64,000 nt of DNA from the NCBI RefSeq assembly GCF_026151205.1, contig NC_087078.1, forward strand, positions 12,135,118-12,199,117. The letters are read 5' to 3'. The notes below the pieces were generated by a model. It did not search any database, had not been told where the DNA came from, and was given only the letters and a program-made list of their open reading frames with translations. This DNA is from Bolinopsis microptera (Eukaryota; Ctenophora; Tentaculata; Lobata; Bolinopsidae). The position numbers were made by a program, and so were the translations under genes. The first letter of the stretch is position 1, and each line of letters opens with the position of its first letter. This document shows positions 1-14,100 of the stretch, piece after piece.

Positions 1-589
1 GATCTTTCGGTTTCAGCTTAACCCACTAGGCCCTAGGTCATGAGTAGAACCGAAGGATCAAAATATGTGTTGCTTGTTGCTCATATAAACTATAAAATAT
101 CAATTTTGAGGGATAATGAAATGTTTATAGGTTCTGAAACCTAGTTAAATCGATTTCTCGTGCAATTTTAGGTCAAGAATAGTTATCAGAATGAGTCAAT
201 AACAAGGATGATTTCTCGGTTATTTTTGAGCTTTCGTTCAGAAAATAATTCGGGACCTTCAAAGGGAGGTAACAAGAAGGAGTTACAAGCGTTACAAGCG
301 TTCCATAATACAAAATGTGCATCACCTCTCTCCTCTGCTGAACGGGTACTTACTATTAAAGTAATCAAATTTACCTCACCTCCCCACGAGAATCCACATT
401 ATACTTTCAGGATTAATTAAAACTTGAAGATTGACAAATTTACTTGATTAACTTGGTTTCCATTATTTGCTAATTTTGTCTCACAGATTGTCTTCAAATT
501 CAATCTTAATTACATATATATATGTAATTAAGTATATATACTTAATTAATTAAGTACATATACTTAATTACATATACTAAATTTGTCAG
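1..589. other. Upstream intron sequence of the RasGAP gene, no exon seen
   Basis: No coding exon was recognised here. The stretch ends in a 3' splice site (ATTTGTCAG) leading into the first visible RasGAP exon at 590. It holds an AT-rich TATATA/TTAATTAA tract around 510-580. The first 60 bases contain an imperfect inverted repeat (ttcggtt near 6 and aaccgaa near 49). The short open frames here look fortuitous. Confidence 0.5.
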
Positions 590-2068
590 ATTGATACCAC
601 AAGAATAGTGGCAGGAGAAGATTTCGTAACAAACCAACAGAATATGAGGATGAAGGTGGACAAAGCATGGGCTCTCATCCTCTCTTCTTACCCCAAGTTT
701 CCTCCAGGTAAAATCATGTACTTCGCCAATCAAAAGTTTCCTGTTGCTATTGGTTTTCTGTATTTATACTGATAATTGCCTATATTTTGTTCAATTTTTC
801 AATCTTAAATATTACCCAGATTTGCGGGAACTATTTTCCCGGATCCGCCGTAGATGTGATAACTCCGGCCGGAGTGATCTGAGCAAGAAGCTGCTGAGTG
901 GGTCGATATTCCTGCGGTTTTTCTGCCCCGCCATCATGTCACCCAGCTTGTTTAACCTGACTGATGAGTATCCCGACGAGAGAATTAGTCGTTGTCTCAT
1001 CATCACCGCTAAAGTTATCCAGAACCTCGCTAATTTTACCAAGTGAGTTGATCTGTGTCTAATAAAACGCTACATTTTTGCGATTTTTTAGTTGATTGGG
1101 AGGTGCGGATTGCGGAATGAACTTAAATAAAAGCTTTTCTGCAGCTGAATGGACTGTAGCTGTTCATTACTTCGTTATAAAGTTATAACCATGATTCCTC
1201 AGGTTTGGTGGCAAAGAAGAGTACATGAGTTTCATGAACGAGTTTGTGGAAACAGCCACGCCCAACATGGAACTATTCCTCTCGAAAATATCAGTACGTT
1301 TTTTACCATAATTTTTGTTGATAAATAAAACACTCTGCTAAATTAAACAAATTTGCCAAAAAAACCATCATCTTAAAACATTATATGATATAACAGATAC
1401 GAATCCACGCAATTCCACCATTCAACTAAAACTGTCCTATGTTTTTTGCACGAGGTGGGTCTCTAAAAGAGGTGGATCTCTAAAAGAGCGTGATTTTTTC
1501 TGATCCCACCCTCATGTAGAGGTTCTCAAGAATGCGAGCCAGGAGAGAGGTTGCGGTGTAGAGATCCTGGGGCATGTCTTTTGGACATTCCTCAATGTGT
1601 GGAGCGAAATCGAGGCAAATCTGAGGGGTTATTGTATGTAAGGTGACTGTTTGGTTCAAGATTACTGTCAGAAAAAATCTTTCGAGATTTTAGTCATAAG
1701 TTACCAACTAATTTGTAGTTTTCAAGATCCGTAATTTATATTGGAGCACAAGGTTGCTTATAGAAATAGCTACGGTACGTTACTGGGATGGGATCAATAT
1801 GTGAATTAATTACCAGTGGATTGCCAGTTATTTCTGCGATGAGAATGTGAATCTGGTTGAGAAGGTCTATCTCAACTCTAGAGAGTTCCTTCATGTGAGC
1901 TACCACCAAACATCTGTCGGGAACTTAGATTAGATAAGAAAAATATCGGGGGTTTAACACTTCTTGCAAGCCTAACTGGTTCTTCGAGGTTGGACGGATC
2001 AAAGAATCCTTGCACTCTATAACATCATGCCATTAAAAAAATACTAAGTGGACTAGAATTGAGGCACT

Positions 2069-2113
<45 letters not shown>

Positions 2114-5100
2114 ATATTCCAGTCCGCGCCCTGTATATGGACCCGCACGGCCCCATCTGCCGTACCTGAGGTTGACGAATCCGCTAATCAGGTACCTCCC
2201 CATGTCCTTGATCTCTGATTTACCGTCCACATCAGCACAAGCACTAGCCACCGCTGCTCCGGTCTTGGCTAACATATCCTTCATTTCCGTCGTCCTCACC
2301 CAGGCGGCTTGAACAGACCTAAACAGGGGGTATGGCCGTGTATATTTCTGAGGAAATTTTCTGATATTGATTTTAATATTTTAACTTTAAATCCACAAAT
2401 TCAAGGACTTCGATTTGAAAGTCTGACCCAATAGCCTAAAAATTAAACAACGAATCGAACTTACGAGTTAAGGGGCTTGGGGAGCTCCGAACAGAATTTG
2501 CTGGTTACCAGAGATGCCTGCAACGAGTTCTGGAAAAGAGTTGCCGCGAACATTAACCACATTTTGGTCAACATCATGTTGTGAGAGTGAAATCAGTTTA
2601 TTGTTTAGCTGCTAAAACGACCCGTGATTTCTGAATGATTCTTAGACGGTCGTGCACCCCTCTTATATACTGACTTTCTCGACGTGTGTGGTGGTATTCG
2701 CAAGGTGGATAGGAGTATTCAGAGTTCTTTGGAACATCTAAAAAGTTTTATCTGTCCTTTGTCAATAGATGAACCTTCTTGTCTTCAACTCAAGCTGGCT
2801 GATTTCCTTCTTTGATCTTGAGATACAAACGGATCTATTTAGATCATTTTCAATAAAGTTGGCGTAGACGCCAGATTAGGTGGAAGAAATAATATTTCGA
2901 AGTTATTTAAAGTGCCCAAACAATCTTAATGTTTACCAGCTTTTAATCAATCTCAATCAGAGCAAAATTATTTAACGCTAAAATAAAGTCAGATAGAGCA
3001 TCAATCCTGACCATAATCTAATTCTTCTTATTCTTAAGAATCTGTAACATTTCATGCAACTTAGCCGGACAATCCTTCTCCCACAGGAACCGATGGAGAC
3101 GGAGTTTAAGACAGCAGAAATCTACAACTCTAATATTGGTCACAACCTCGCCTCACTCCACTCTTTTCTGACTGAGAAAATCGGACTTCTCTCCCCTGTT
3201 AGTTCTTTACATTAGATTTTGACATCTTATGGATGATAAAATTTGAGGAGCTATTTTTAATGATTGATGAATTAAATTGTATGTTATCCTGACCAGCGGA
3301 TGCTTTAAAACTTACAACGAAATTAGACCACACTGAAATTAGACCTGAACCACACTTTTCCTAAAATCCCATTCTAACCAGGAAGATCGACTACGTCTGG
3401 AAACCCTCCCAACAATCCTCCTCGAACTAGACGAACGGTGTGAGAACCTTCCAGAAAACTCCCAATTTCCCCTGCCAGAGCACCACTCTGTCAGTGTCGG
3501 CGGTGGCGGGGCCGAGTCTCCTGTGGAAGATCGCCGACGGAAAGCCGGTAGTCTGCCCGCTGTCAGTTTGAGCGATAGTCAGAGGTAAGATTTGTACAAG
3601 AAAATGCATTTTCTGTTCCATCTTTTATTGGTAAAGTAAGATCTTGTATAATGTACGATCACAAATTACCCCTCTTTTTGTATGATTATGCAGTAAGAGG
3701 TTTAAAACATTCGTATGCTGTCAGTTTCTTGCTATCTTAAATATGACAATATATTATACATATGTTATAGTCTCCCCGTCTAAATTGTTGACAATGAATT
3801 ACAAATTAGTTTTGGAGACAGATCTTGCTTAAGTTTACCATCATTTGTCCTTGATACTTAAATTATCTTTCATTTTACTGCAGTCTATATTCAATGATCG
3901 TATCCTGACAAATAAATGAAGGTCTGGTTTAAGCACTGCGATTTATAATATATATATATATATATCGCATATATAATATATGTATATATCCTGATCCTCT
4001 GATATCTAAGTACCCCGGCAATATTGGCAAATCTCAAGTTTACCTGTTGTTACGTTGTACCAGAAAAATTCGTATAATCATATCTCATATTGATTTTAGT
4101 TACACGCTTTACCATCGTAACAGATTGTACAGAAAAGTTATTCAGCAGTTTAAGTGAGTTTTTTACCTCGGAATTCAGACAAAAATCTGTTGATTAAAAA
4201 ATTCAATCGCTTAACTCAACCTTTCTTTTTTTTCTATCCGTCTTCTTTCTATGATCGTCTTTTCTTATTATTTTATCTTTTCATAATTGACAGAAACGTT
4301 TTAAGCTGAATTCTTTCATTTGAATTTTATTTTCTGAAAGTACAGCGCTGCAGATCTATCAATGTTTAAAAACACTAGTGGGGACTGGGAAGGTGAACCA
4401 TATTTGATATTTGTTTTGACACGTGACAGTGATTCTGGGTTTTCAATGCTGGAAGCTGATTTGGTTCATCGCTGTCATGTGTCAGGGAAAAAATATGGTT
4501 TACATCCCAACCACTATCCAGATCTATGGATATGCTGCCATGATTTTGTTAGGTTTTATGACCAGATGTTTTCTTATTTTCTACAAGGTGTTAATTTATC
4601 AAAGTGGTGGTTAAACAAAAATGTCCGGTACTTTGACATCCCTCATACATACTTTAAACTTAACGATGGTGGAAATTATCAGAGATTTATTCTAGGAGCA
4701 AGGTATGAACCGTGATTTTTTTTTCGAGCTGATTTTTAATCATGACTGGTATTTAAATGCCGAGGGGCGAGGAAATAATCTACATAGAGGGAGTTGGAAG
4801 GAAGCCAACAGAGCTACAGCTTGTTTCTTTTGTTAGCTTTCTTAGGAACGCTATACATTAGATTTGCGCGTACCTTTGTTCAATCAGTTATGTAAATTAT
4901 CAGATTTAATTCAAGTATAAACCCATCTAAACAATCAACACAAATAAATGATACATTGAATCGTCCCACATAACAAGAACGTATTTTCAAGCAAGATTCA
5001 TAATATTATATATTATATGATAAGAATTTAAGTAAAAAATCAGTCTTGCAGATAAAACATACCAGTCTCGCTACATGAAATGGTCACTGGAATGTGATAG

Positions 5101-8100
5101 CATCACTTCACAACAACTCCCCGAAATTCTCACGACTCTGTGGCCTCCTGCCGGGGCTCTGCTCTGGAAATAATCACCTTGTGTCCTTTTGTAGGCTTTA
5201 CAATCGTGAACCTGTAATCCCAGTCCATATCCTTCTCAGTACCGGGGACTGGGCGCATGTCGTGGTCACGAAGGGTGTGTATAATACTCATCTTCATGGT
5301 CATCATGGCCAGGTGTTTTCCCATACAGACCCGGGGCCCAGCTACAAAGGGCAGGTATGTGAAAGGGAGTGATATCCTTCGACCCTGACTCCCACCTCTC
5401 TGTGGAAATTCTATTTAAGTCGCGTGTCTATCAATTTTATTCGAACAACGCCCAATCAGAAATTTTCAGCACAAATAAATTCGGTAATATTTTGACCGCT
5501 TTACAAAGTCATTATTTTTAACGAACCTGGTCGGAACTCCAAAGGGTCTTTCCAATATTTGGGATGCTTGTGTAAGACTAGCTGTCCGAAAAAAATGAGA
5601 GTCTTCTTCGGCAAGTGCATGCCGTTAGCTAAGTTAGTTGGTTTCAGGGTTTGCCTGATCCCTCTCATTAGAGTTGGGTGTAGTCTCAGGATTTCTAGAA
5701 TTACCTGAATATAGAAGAGTTATACGCTTATTATAGGAATTAGAAATTTAAGGTTGTAAGCGATTATTCGAAATGCTGTTCGAGGTCCATAAGTAAGGCA
5801 AGCACGTCAGGTCATTCTCCATGATGCATACACTGTAAAACACATCAGATTTTAGATTTTTTTTCCACATTTCCTAACAAAAACCAAAATTAAGAAGATA
5901 CGGCCTTTACCATTTCCGTGTACTTCAACGATTTATCCATGGTCTGTAGAGAAGTCAAGTCCGCACTCCGCACTTCATCGCAAACTTTCTTGTATATCCG
6001 CTCATCTCGTATTAACCGCACGAACAATGTAGCTAATGTTTTGGCCATGTTGTCCTGCAGTATTGCAGGATATTGTGTTAATCGGTATATTATGACACGT
6101 GCAGCTATACTCATAAAGGCAATAGCAACATCATTGTGAGGTAATGCGGCTAGTGTGACAGGACTTGGAATGTTCCATTGTAAAGATATTAATTAAATTT
6201 GATTCATGAACATAAAAGGAAACTAAATTAATAATTTGATGGTATAGAAATAAAGGAGTAAAACGTACGATGACCAGGAATATGGTCATGACATCATCCA
6301 TCATGTACATAACCCTGTCCTCTCCAGCTGTCCCTGTTGGGGAGTAGTTCCTCTGGTTTGCTGTTATTACGTGGTGTATGATATCGTCTGGCTTGGGTCC
6401 GTCCTAAGGTGGTGTAATTGAATTTTAACACGTGGTTTAATTGAATTAGCACGTGGTGTGCTGAGTTTTACATTTGAGGAACTTATTTCTAATATGTAAG
6501 TGGTTCATTTACCCAACTTGAATGTAAATAATTTCACCAAATCTTACATCAGTTTTAAGACTATGCGATCAATCTCGTGAAACATCATTAATAAATAAAT
6601 TCACTCAAATCAGCTACAATTGATAGACCTTGCTGTAAGCAGAAGGCGACAAAAACTCCCTACTTCAGTATTTCTACCTACCTTCCCTATTTCAGTATTT
6701 CTACCTACCTTCCCTATTTCCACATACCTTCCCTATTTCTACCTACCTTCCCTATTTCTACCTACCTTCCCTATTTCTACCTACCTTCCCTATTTCTACC
6801 TACCTTCCCTATTTCTACCTACCTTCCCTATTTCTACCTACCTTCCCTATTTCTACCTACCTTCCCTATTTCTACCTACCTTCCCTATTTCTACCTACCT
6901 TCCCTATTTCACCTACCTTCCCTATTTCACCTACCTTCCCTATTTCCACCTACCTTCCCTATTTCTACCTACCTTCCCTATTTCTACCTACCTTCCCTAT
7001 TTCCACCTACCTTCCCTATTTCTACCTACCTTCCCTATTTCTACCTACCTTCCCTATTTCCACCTACCTTCCCTATTTCTACCTACCTTCCCTATTTCTA
7101 CCTACCTTCCCTATTTCCACCTACCTTCCCTATTTCTACCTACCTTCCCTATTTCTACCTACCTTCCCTATTTCTACCTACCTTCCCTATTTCTACCTAC
7201 ATTCCCTATTTCTAAGAAACTTCTATCTTCCCGCCCGATTATTTACCTTGTTGTACTCTTTCATCTTCTCGCTCAATATGTACCGACAGACGTTTCTTAG
7301 TTTTATCAGATGTGACAGTGCCTCGTTCACCTCCGGGTTTACCTATAAGAGAACAAAATGTTAACAATTCCGCTGATCGATGCAATCAAAATCTCAATCA
7401 CAGCACCAAGTAAGTAGGTACTGGCACTGGCAGTACCAGAGTATTTTCCTAACAGAATTGATATGAGCTTCGAATCAGAGGGAGTGGGCGGCTTATCATG
7501 GTCTATCAGCCAGATTATGAAATGACAATCTGCACATTAATTATACCCTCATTTGAAGTAACTTGGTGAGTCCTCCAAACTGTTGTGGGATCCAGCTGAG
7601 GAGAAGTTGGATCGTTTTGTTGTGGAACTTGGCATTTTTCGAGACAAACTCGCAGTCCAGGTCCAGTCCCAGAGCTCCTAATCGTGTTAAATTTTAATTA
7701 GCTTTTAAATCGATTAAACTTTTAAATTTCATTTCCAGATAATACAAATCAACTGCAGATTCCCTGTTATAAGATTATAATATAATATTAGGAATTTCCG
7801 TTTTTCCAATATTCGCGACCACAATTATCCCACTGGTAAAATGCTATAATACGTATATTATCAGGCTTTGTCATAACTGATCGAAACCAGCTGAGTAGTA
7901 AACATGCGAGGTACACACCTAAAAAGAACTGAAAGAGTTCTCCATAATACCACACTAAATCCACCTCCGTCTCCCCCATCTTAATCTCGCTCATCTGGGC
8001 CTGTAGACCCCGCTCTATGTACTCATGACACCTCTCAAACATGTCCGTCAAGTGGATCTTCGTGAAGTAGGGAGACATCACTTTACGCTTCATCGCCCAG

Positions 8101-11100
8101 TTACTTCCTGTTGTTGTTCAGGATTTAATTCTAAGTCAGTCATCGTGTTTAGGTCTTAAAATCGAGGTAATTTATTGAATAGTCGATTATAACATGATAT
8201 GTCGGACCGACATTGTCGGTGATGATGTAACATGTAAACTTCTCCTTAAGGACGTAGCCAGGGTTCAGCGTAGTACCCTCGCAAATCAGATAAGTACCAG
8301 CTGGTACGCCCTTAGAAGACTACTACTAATACTATGTCGGAACTAAGTCGGGTCGGACTTAGTTCCCTTAGAAGAGCTTTAATAAAATACTAACCATCAG
8401 TGACAGTAAGGAAACTGTTGGTCCCGGTGATGCGCTGCCCAAAAAGGGTGCGGTTAGGGATAGCGTCTACTTTTGTGAATATCGTTATCTCCGTTAGCAT
8501 TGATCTGATAATATCTGGATCCGCCGTGAAGAACTGAGATAATTTGAGAATGGAAATCAGCACAATATTTGAGTGCCTAACAAATAAGGTTGCCCTGAAT
8601 CTCGTTGAAATTTCATTAAGTTTATTTCTTTTAACTTTTCAAAATACAGGATTACTCACCTTGGGGCTGGCATTCCTCCAAAACACTATCGTGTCTCCAT
8701 ACTCAATAATCCAATCCCTCAACATGTCAAACAGCCTGGAATTAATTAATCACTGTTTAATGACTTATTAAATCACTCTATAATGACTTACTAATTGATC
8801 GCTGTAGTGTGAAATTTCTGCAAACTAAGTAAAGAGTATAAATTCATCTCAACTTCCACAACCCGTTTTAAACAGAAACAATGAACTAACTTATTTTGAG
8901 CCTGAGCCTCCCTCATCTGGCCATAGTTGCCCTCGAGAAAGCTCTCTCGAGGTGGACCAGGGTAGTCCTTAAACTGCTTGTGTTGGTACATCAGGAACTG
9001 CACGTGAGACAGGCAGAAGGCTACCATTCCAGAGAAGAGGAGTCCTGGAACTCCGTACTCTTTTATAGTCCTGGTGGGCAGGGTTTGTTAAGAATTGTGT
9101 GTAGAAAGTCCTGGTGGGGTTTGTTAAGAATTGTGTGTAGAAAGTCCTGGTGAGTTTGTTAAGAATTGTGTGTAGAAAGTCCTGGTGGGGTTTGTTAAGA
9201 ATTGTGTGTAGAAAGTCCTGGTGGGTTTGTTAAGAATTGTGTGTAGAAAGTCCTGGTGGGCGGGGTTTGTTAAGAATTGTGAGTAGAAAGTTGTTATCGT
9301 CCTGGTGGGTTTGTTAAGAATTGTGTGTAGAAAGTCCTGGTGGGTTTGTTAAGAATTGTGTGTAGAAAGTCCTGGTGGGGTTTGTTAAGAATTGTGTGTA
9401 GAAAGTTGTTGTCCTCTGGTGGTGAGGATTGTGGGTGGGAGTGCCAACTGATTGACTGTAACCGTTCTCTATTTTTCTGTATTACATGAGAAATAAAGAA
9501 AACTTCAAAAATGTACTCATAAATTTGAGACGTTTTGTCTGATCTTTGTGACCTGATTCTACTTACCCAAGTGTGTGGTGAACATCAAAGTTGTTGAAAC
9601 ACAGCACCGTAAATCCAAAAGTTGCAAGAACTGAAATATTGAACGATAAATTTCGAAATGAAGATATTGGTCTGGCCTTCATTTGCACCATGCTTCAGCT
9701 TCGAATGTGAAAATAAAGCCTCTGAGAATTAGATAGATATAGTAATATGTATATTAAAGTCACTATTGTGACGGTACATTAGAACTAGACAGAAACAAAG
9801 TGCGAAGGGCCTGAACGGAACCCCTCGGTTTCAGTTCCTTGTTTAACACTGCCGTACACTGTACAGCAAGGACATTCGCCGGGTTCTCCAAGGATGGGCA
9901 CATAGCTCACTACTACTACTACTTACTAAGTTTTAGAGGGCGATCTGTGAACAGACAACTACCTCATTCCCAACTATAGGAACCAGAATTCCTATACTAT
10001 CCCAACAAGTTACACCAAGCATAGTTGTACCTACCATAATAGTAGTGAAATGCATTAATTAACGGATGAAAATATCTGTACCTCCTAGAGTGATGAGTGC
10101 TTTTTCCTCTTTGTTGTTAATCTTCATACTCTGTTGGTTTAGAGTCCAGTTAACATCTTATCTTGTAAATTTAAATTAAGAACATAATACGGCTGCAGTG
10201 AGATTAACAAATAACCATTGAGAGATTTTCATAAATTTCTTAATTTGAGTCGCTGCCATGTTATTACTGTACGCTTTTGTCTTTCTTCATACAATTTTTA
10301 TAAGCGTTCTTATAACACTTCGAAACGTTCATACAATTTTTCAATTTTGCAGGCAGGATTTAAAGATGCGATCGTTCCAGAACTTCAGATCGGAGAAGTG
10401 TACAGAAGTTTACGGATATAGTTCCAACACACCCTCCAATTCTTCTCCAGAGGTCGAACAAGGTGAGTTGTATTTCTCAGACATGTGTAAACCTACTTCT
10501 AGTGTACCTACTTCTAGTGTACCTACTTCTAGTGTACCTACTTCTAGTGTACCTACTTCTAGTGTACCTACTTCTAGTCTACCTACTTCTAGTGTACCTA
10601 CTTCTAGTCTACCTACTTCTAGTGTACCTACTTCTAGTGTACCTACTTCTAGTGTACCTACTTCTAGTCTACCTACTTCTAGTGTACCTACTTCTAGTGT
10701 ACCTACTTCTAGTCTACCTACTTCTAGTGTACCTACTTCTAGTCTACCTACTTCTAGTCTACCTACTTCTAGTGTACCTACTTCTAGTCTACCTACTTCT
10801 AGTCTACCTACTTCTAGTGTACCTACTTCTAGTCTACCTACTTCTAGTGTACCTACTTCTAGTCTACCTACTTCTAGTCTACCTACTTCTAGTGTACCTA
10901 CTTCTAGTCTACCTACTTCTAGTGTACCTACTTCTAGTGTACCTACTTCTAGTCTACCTACTTCTAGTCTACCTACTTCTAGTATACCTACTTCTAGTCT
11001 ACCTACTTCTAGTGTACCTACTTCTAGTCTACCTACTTCTAGTCTACCTACTTCTAGTGTACTGTGTACCTACTTATAGTCTACCTACTTCTAGTCTACC

Positions 11101-14100
11101 TACTTCTAGTCTACCTACTTCTAGTCTACCTACTTCTAGTGTACCTACTTCTAGTGTACCTACTTCTAGTCTACCTACTTCTAGTGTACCTACTTCTAGT
11201 GTACCTACTTCTAGTCTACCTACTTCTAGTGTACCTACTTCTAGTGTACCTACTTCTAGTCTACCTACTTCTAGTGTACCTACTTCTAGTGTACCTACTT
11301 CTAGTCTACCTACTTCTAGTCTACCTACTTCTAGTATACCTACTTCTAGTCTACCTACTTCTAGTGTACCTACTTCTAGTCTACCTACTTCTAGTGTACC
11401 TACTTCTAGTGTACCTACTTCTAGTGTACCTACTTCTAGTCTACCTACTTCTAGTGTACCTACTTCTAGTCTACCTACTTCTAGTGTACCTACTTCTAGT
11501 GTACCTACTTCTAGTCTACCTACTTCTAGTGTACCTACTTCTAGTGTACCTACTTCTAGTGTACCTACTTCTAGTCTACCTACTTCTAGTGTACCTACTT
11601 CTAGTGTACCTACTTCTAGTCTACCTACTTCTAGTGTACCTACTTCTAGTCTACCTACTTCTAGTCTACCTACTTCTAGTCTACCTACTTCTAGTCTACC
11701 TACTTCTAGTGTACCTACTTCTAGTCTACCTACTTCTAGTGTACCTACTTCTAGTGTACCTACTTCTAGTCTACCTACTTCTAGTCTACCTACTTCTAGT
11801 ATACCTACTTCTAGTCTACCTACTTCTAGTGTACCTACTTCTAGTCTACCTACTTCTAGTCTACCTACTTCTAGTGTACTGTGTACCTACTTATAGTCTA
11901 CCTACTTCTAGTCTACCTACTTCTAGTCTACCTACTTCTAGTCTACCTACTTCTAGTGTACCTACTTCTAGTGTACCTACTTCTAGTCTACCTACTTCTA
12001 GTGTACCTACTTCTAGTGTACCTACTTCTAGTCTACCTACTTCTAGTGTACCTACTTCTAGTGTACCTACTTCTAGTCTACCTACTTCTAGTGTACCTAC
12101 TTCTAGTGTACCTACTTCTAGTCTACCTACTTCTAGTCTACCTACTTCTAGTATACCTACTTCTAGTCTACCTACTTCTAGTGTACCTACTTCTAGTCTA
12201 CCTACTTCTAGTCTACCTACTTCTAGTGTACTGTGTACCTACTTATAGTCTACCTACTTCTAGTCTACCTACTTCTAGTGTACTGTGTACCTACTTCTAG
12301 TCTACCTACTTCTAGTCTACCTACTTCTAGTCTACCTACTTCTAGTGTACCTACTTCTAGTGTACCTACTTCTAGTCTACCTACTTCTAGTGTACCTACT
12401 TCTAGTGTACCTACTTCTAGTCTACCTACTTCTAGTGTACCTACTTCTAGTCTACCTACTTCTAGTCTACCTACTTCTAGTCTACCTACTTCTAGTGTAC
12501 CTATTATCTAAGTTCAGAATCGATACAATCATTAAATCTTACGTGTACTTTCTACTCAGTAATCACTGATGGTTTACGAAAAACCAATCATCCTTGTTTT
12601 GCGTAAATCATTTAATCCCATTCTGTCTCATCAGAAATATAATAAAGTACTAATGAAGATCAGTCAATAATGCATATTATATAAATCCATATTGCATAAT
12701 TGACTGATCTTCATTACATTTGCAGCGCTTTATTTTCATAAAAGCACATTGACATACGCGTAGTACACTTCATAATTTATAAGTTATAAAGTGCACTGGA
12801 TATGGCCATATATCATTATCATATCATTTCTAATCCGGCTAATGAATCGTTCAGAAGGAGCCCCTCATCGTAAGGATATTCAGTCGGTTGTTGACAACAG
12901 TGAGGCAACAAGAAGAAGGTCACTTCCAGCTGTTCCAGAAGAAAATACTCCCATCGCCATAGGATTATTTCCTCCGGGGTAACTACTTTCATTTACTTTT
13001 TTATGTCACATTTCCTTTGGACGAAATTTCTTTTAATGTTTTTTAAGCCTGTTGTTTTGTTCGTGTTTTTCGGACTTTTGCGCTTAGTAATAGTAGTTCA
13101 GTTTCCTGTTGCAAATATGCTTCTTATCGTCATATTATAATTGTACTTGTAGCTAGTCGGCTATTTTGGTTATGTTCATATAATGACAACGAAAACATGA
13201 TAAAAGTCTACCAAAATCAAATAGGGATATGTTGAAAGGCTTTGGTAATATTTTTTAAATGATAGATCCAAATTATTATGGTAAAATTATCCCATGATCC
13301 ATCTTGTAAAATTATTGCAAATTTTCCATCAATGACTTTATTTTAATTTATTGGCATTTGATGGATGCAGATGGCTAATGGTTTCAAATTGCTACAGAAA
13401 GAAAAACTGCTGGGCTATCGCGAAATAATTATTTCAGTGTTATTTATTTTAATTTTGAACGGACATTAAAATTAACGCTCGAAGGCTTTCATAATCAGAA
13501 TTTAATTTGACTGACTTATCGGACTTTATTTGAACGGGCATTAAAATGAACGCTAGGGCATCCAGCATCCAATTAATATCCGTTCAAATGAAGTGTAAAA
13601 AAGTAATACACTCTCTTCACAGACTATACAAATACAATAAGCAGCAATCGACTTAATTTCCTATCTAAATTAAACAGAAATGTAAACACCCAAGCCCAAC
13701 TTGGAATTTTGAGAAATTAAATGTAAACATGCGCGATGTCCGCTTAAGTTTCCCACAAGATTCATCCCACGCAGTTTGGAATCACCTCACTTGTTTTTAG
13801 TATGGGTGTAAAACACACAAACATAATATGTATTAATTTCAAATTTTGCACCACGAAATTTGCTTGCTCAGAAAAAGACAAAATTTTGCTGAATTGAAGG
13901 ATCAAAATGAGATAAGCTTCAAAAGGTACGGTACATGAAAGGTAAAATATAAAATCATTTACAATTATCTTTTAGCCCTATCCATGGTCTTTCTCATTAT
14001 ATTTGTAAACAATTTTAATTGTTTATTTTACAGAAATCAAAACCTTTTCCGGCGCTTTCAACATCTCATTTTCAGCAGACAAATGTCGGATCCCACCAGC

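Noticed and set aside
5783-5830. Extra P450 exon reading [13 protein letters not shown] after a TTTTACAG acceptor
   Set aside because: It breaks phase and would separate SLKYTEM from [10 protein letters not shown], which join directly and match the P450 helix J'-K region.
6620-7300. 226-codon frame of Pro/Tyr/Phe repeats
   Set aside because: It is a 19-bp minisatellite inside a P450 intron, on the opposite strand to the gene. No splice or start context supports it.
10258-12569. Several long plus-strand frames ([10 protein letters not shown] or YLLLV repeats, up to 477 codons)
   Set aside because: The 15-bp unit is free of stops in more than one frame, so long ORFs are automatic. The region is an intron between RasGAP exons that join in phase.
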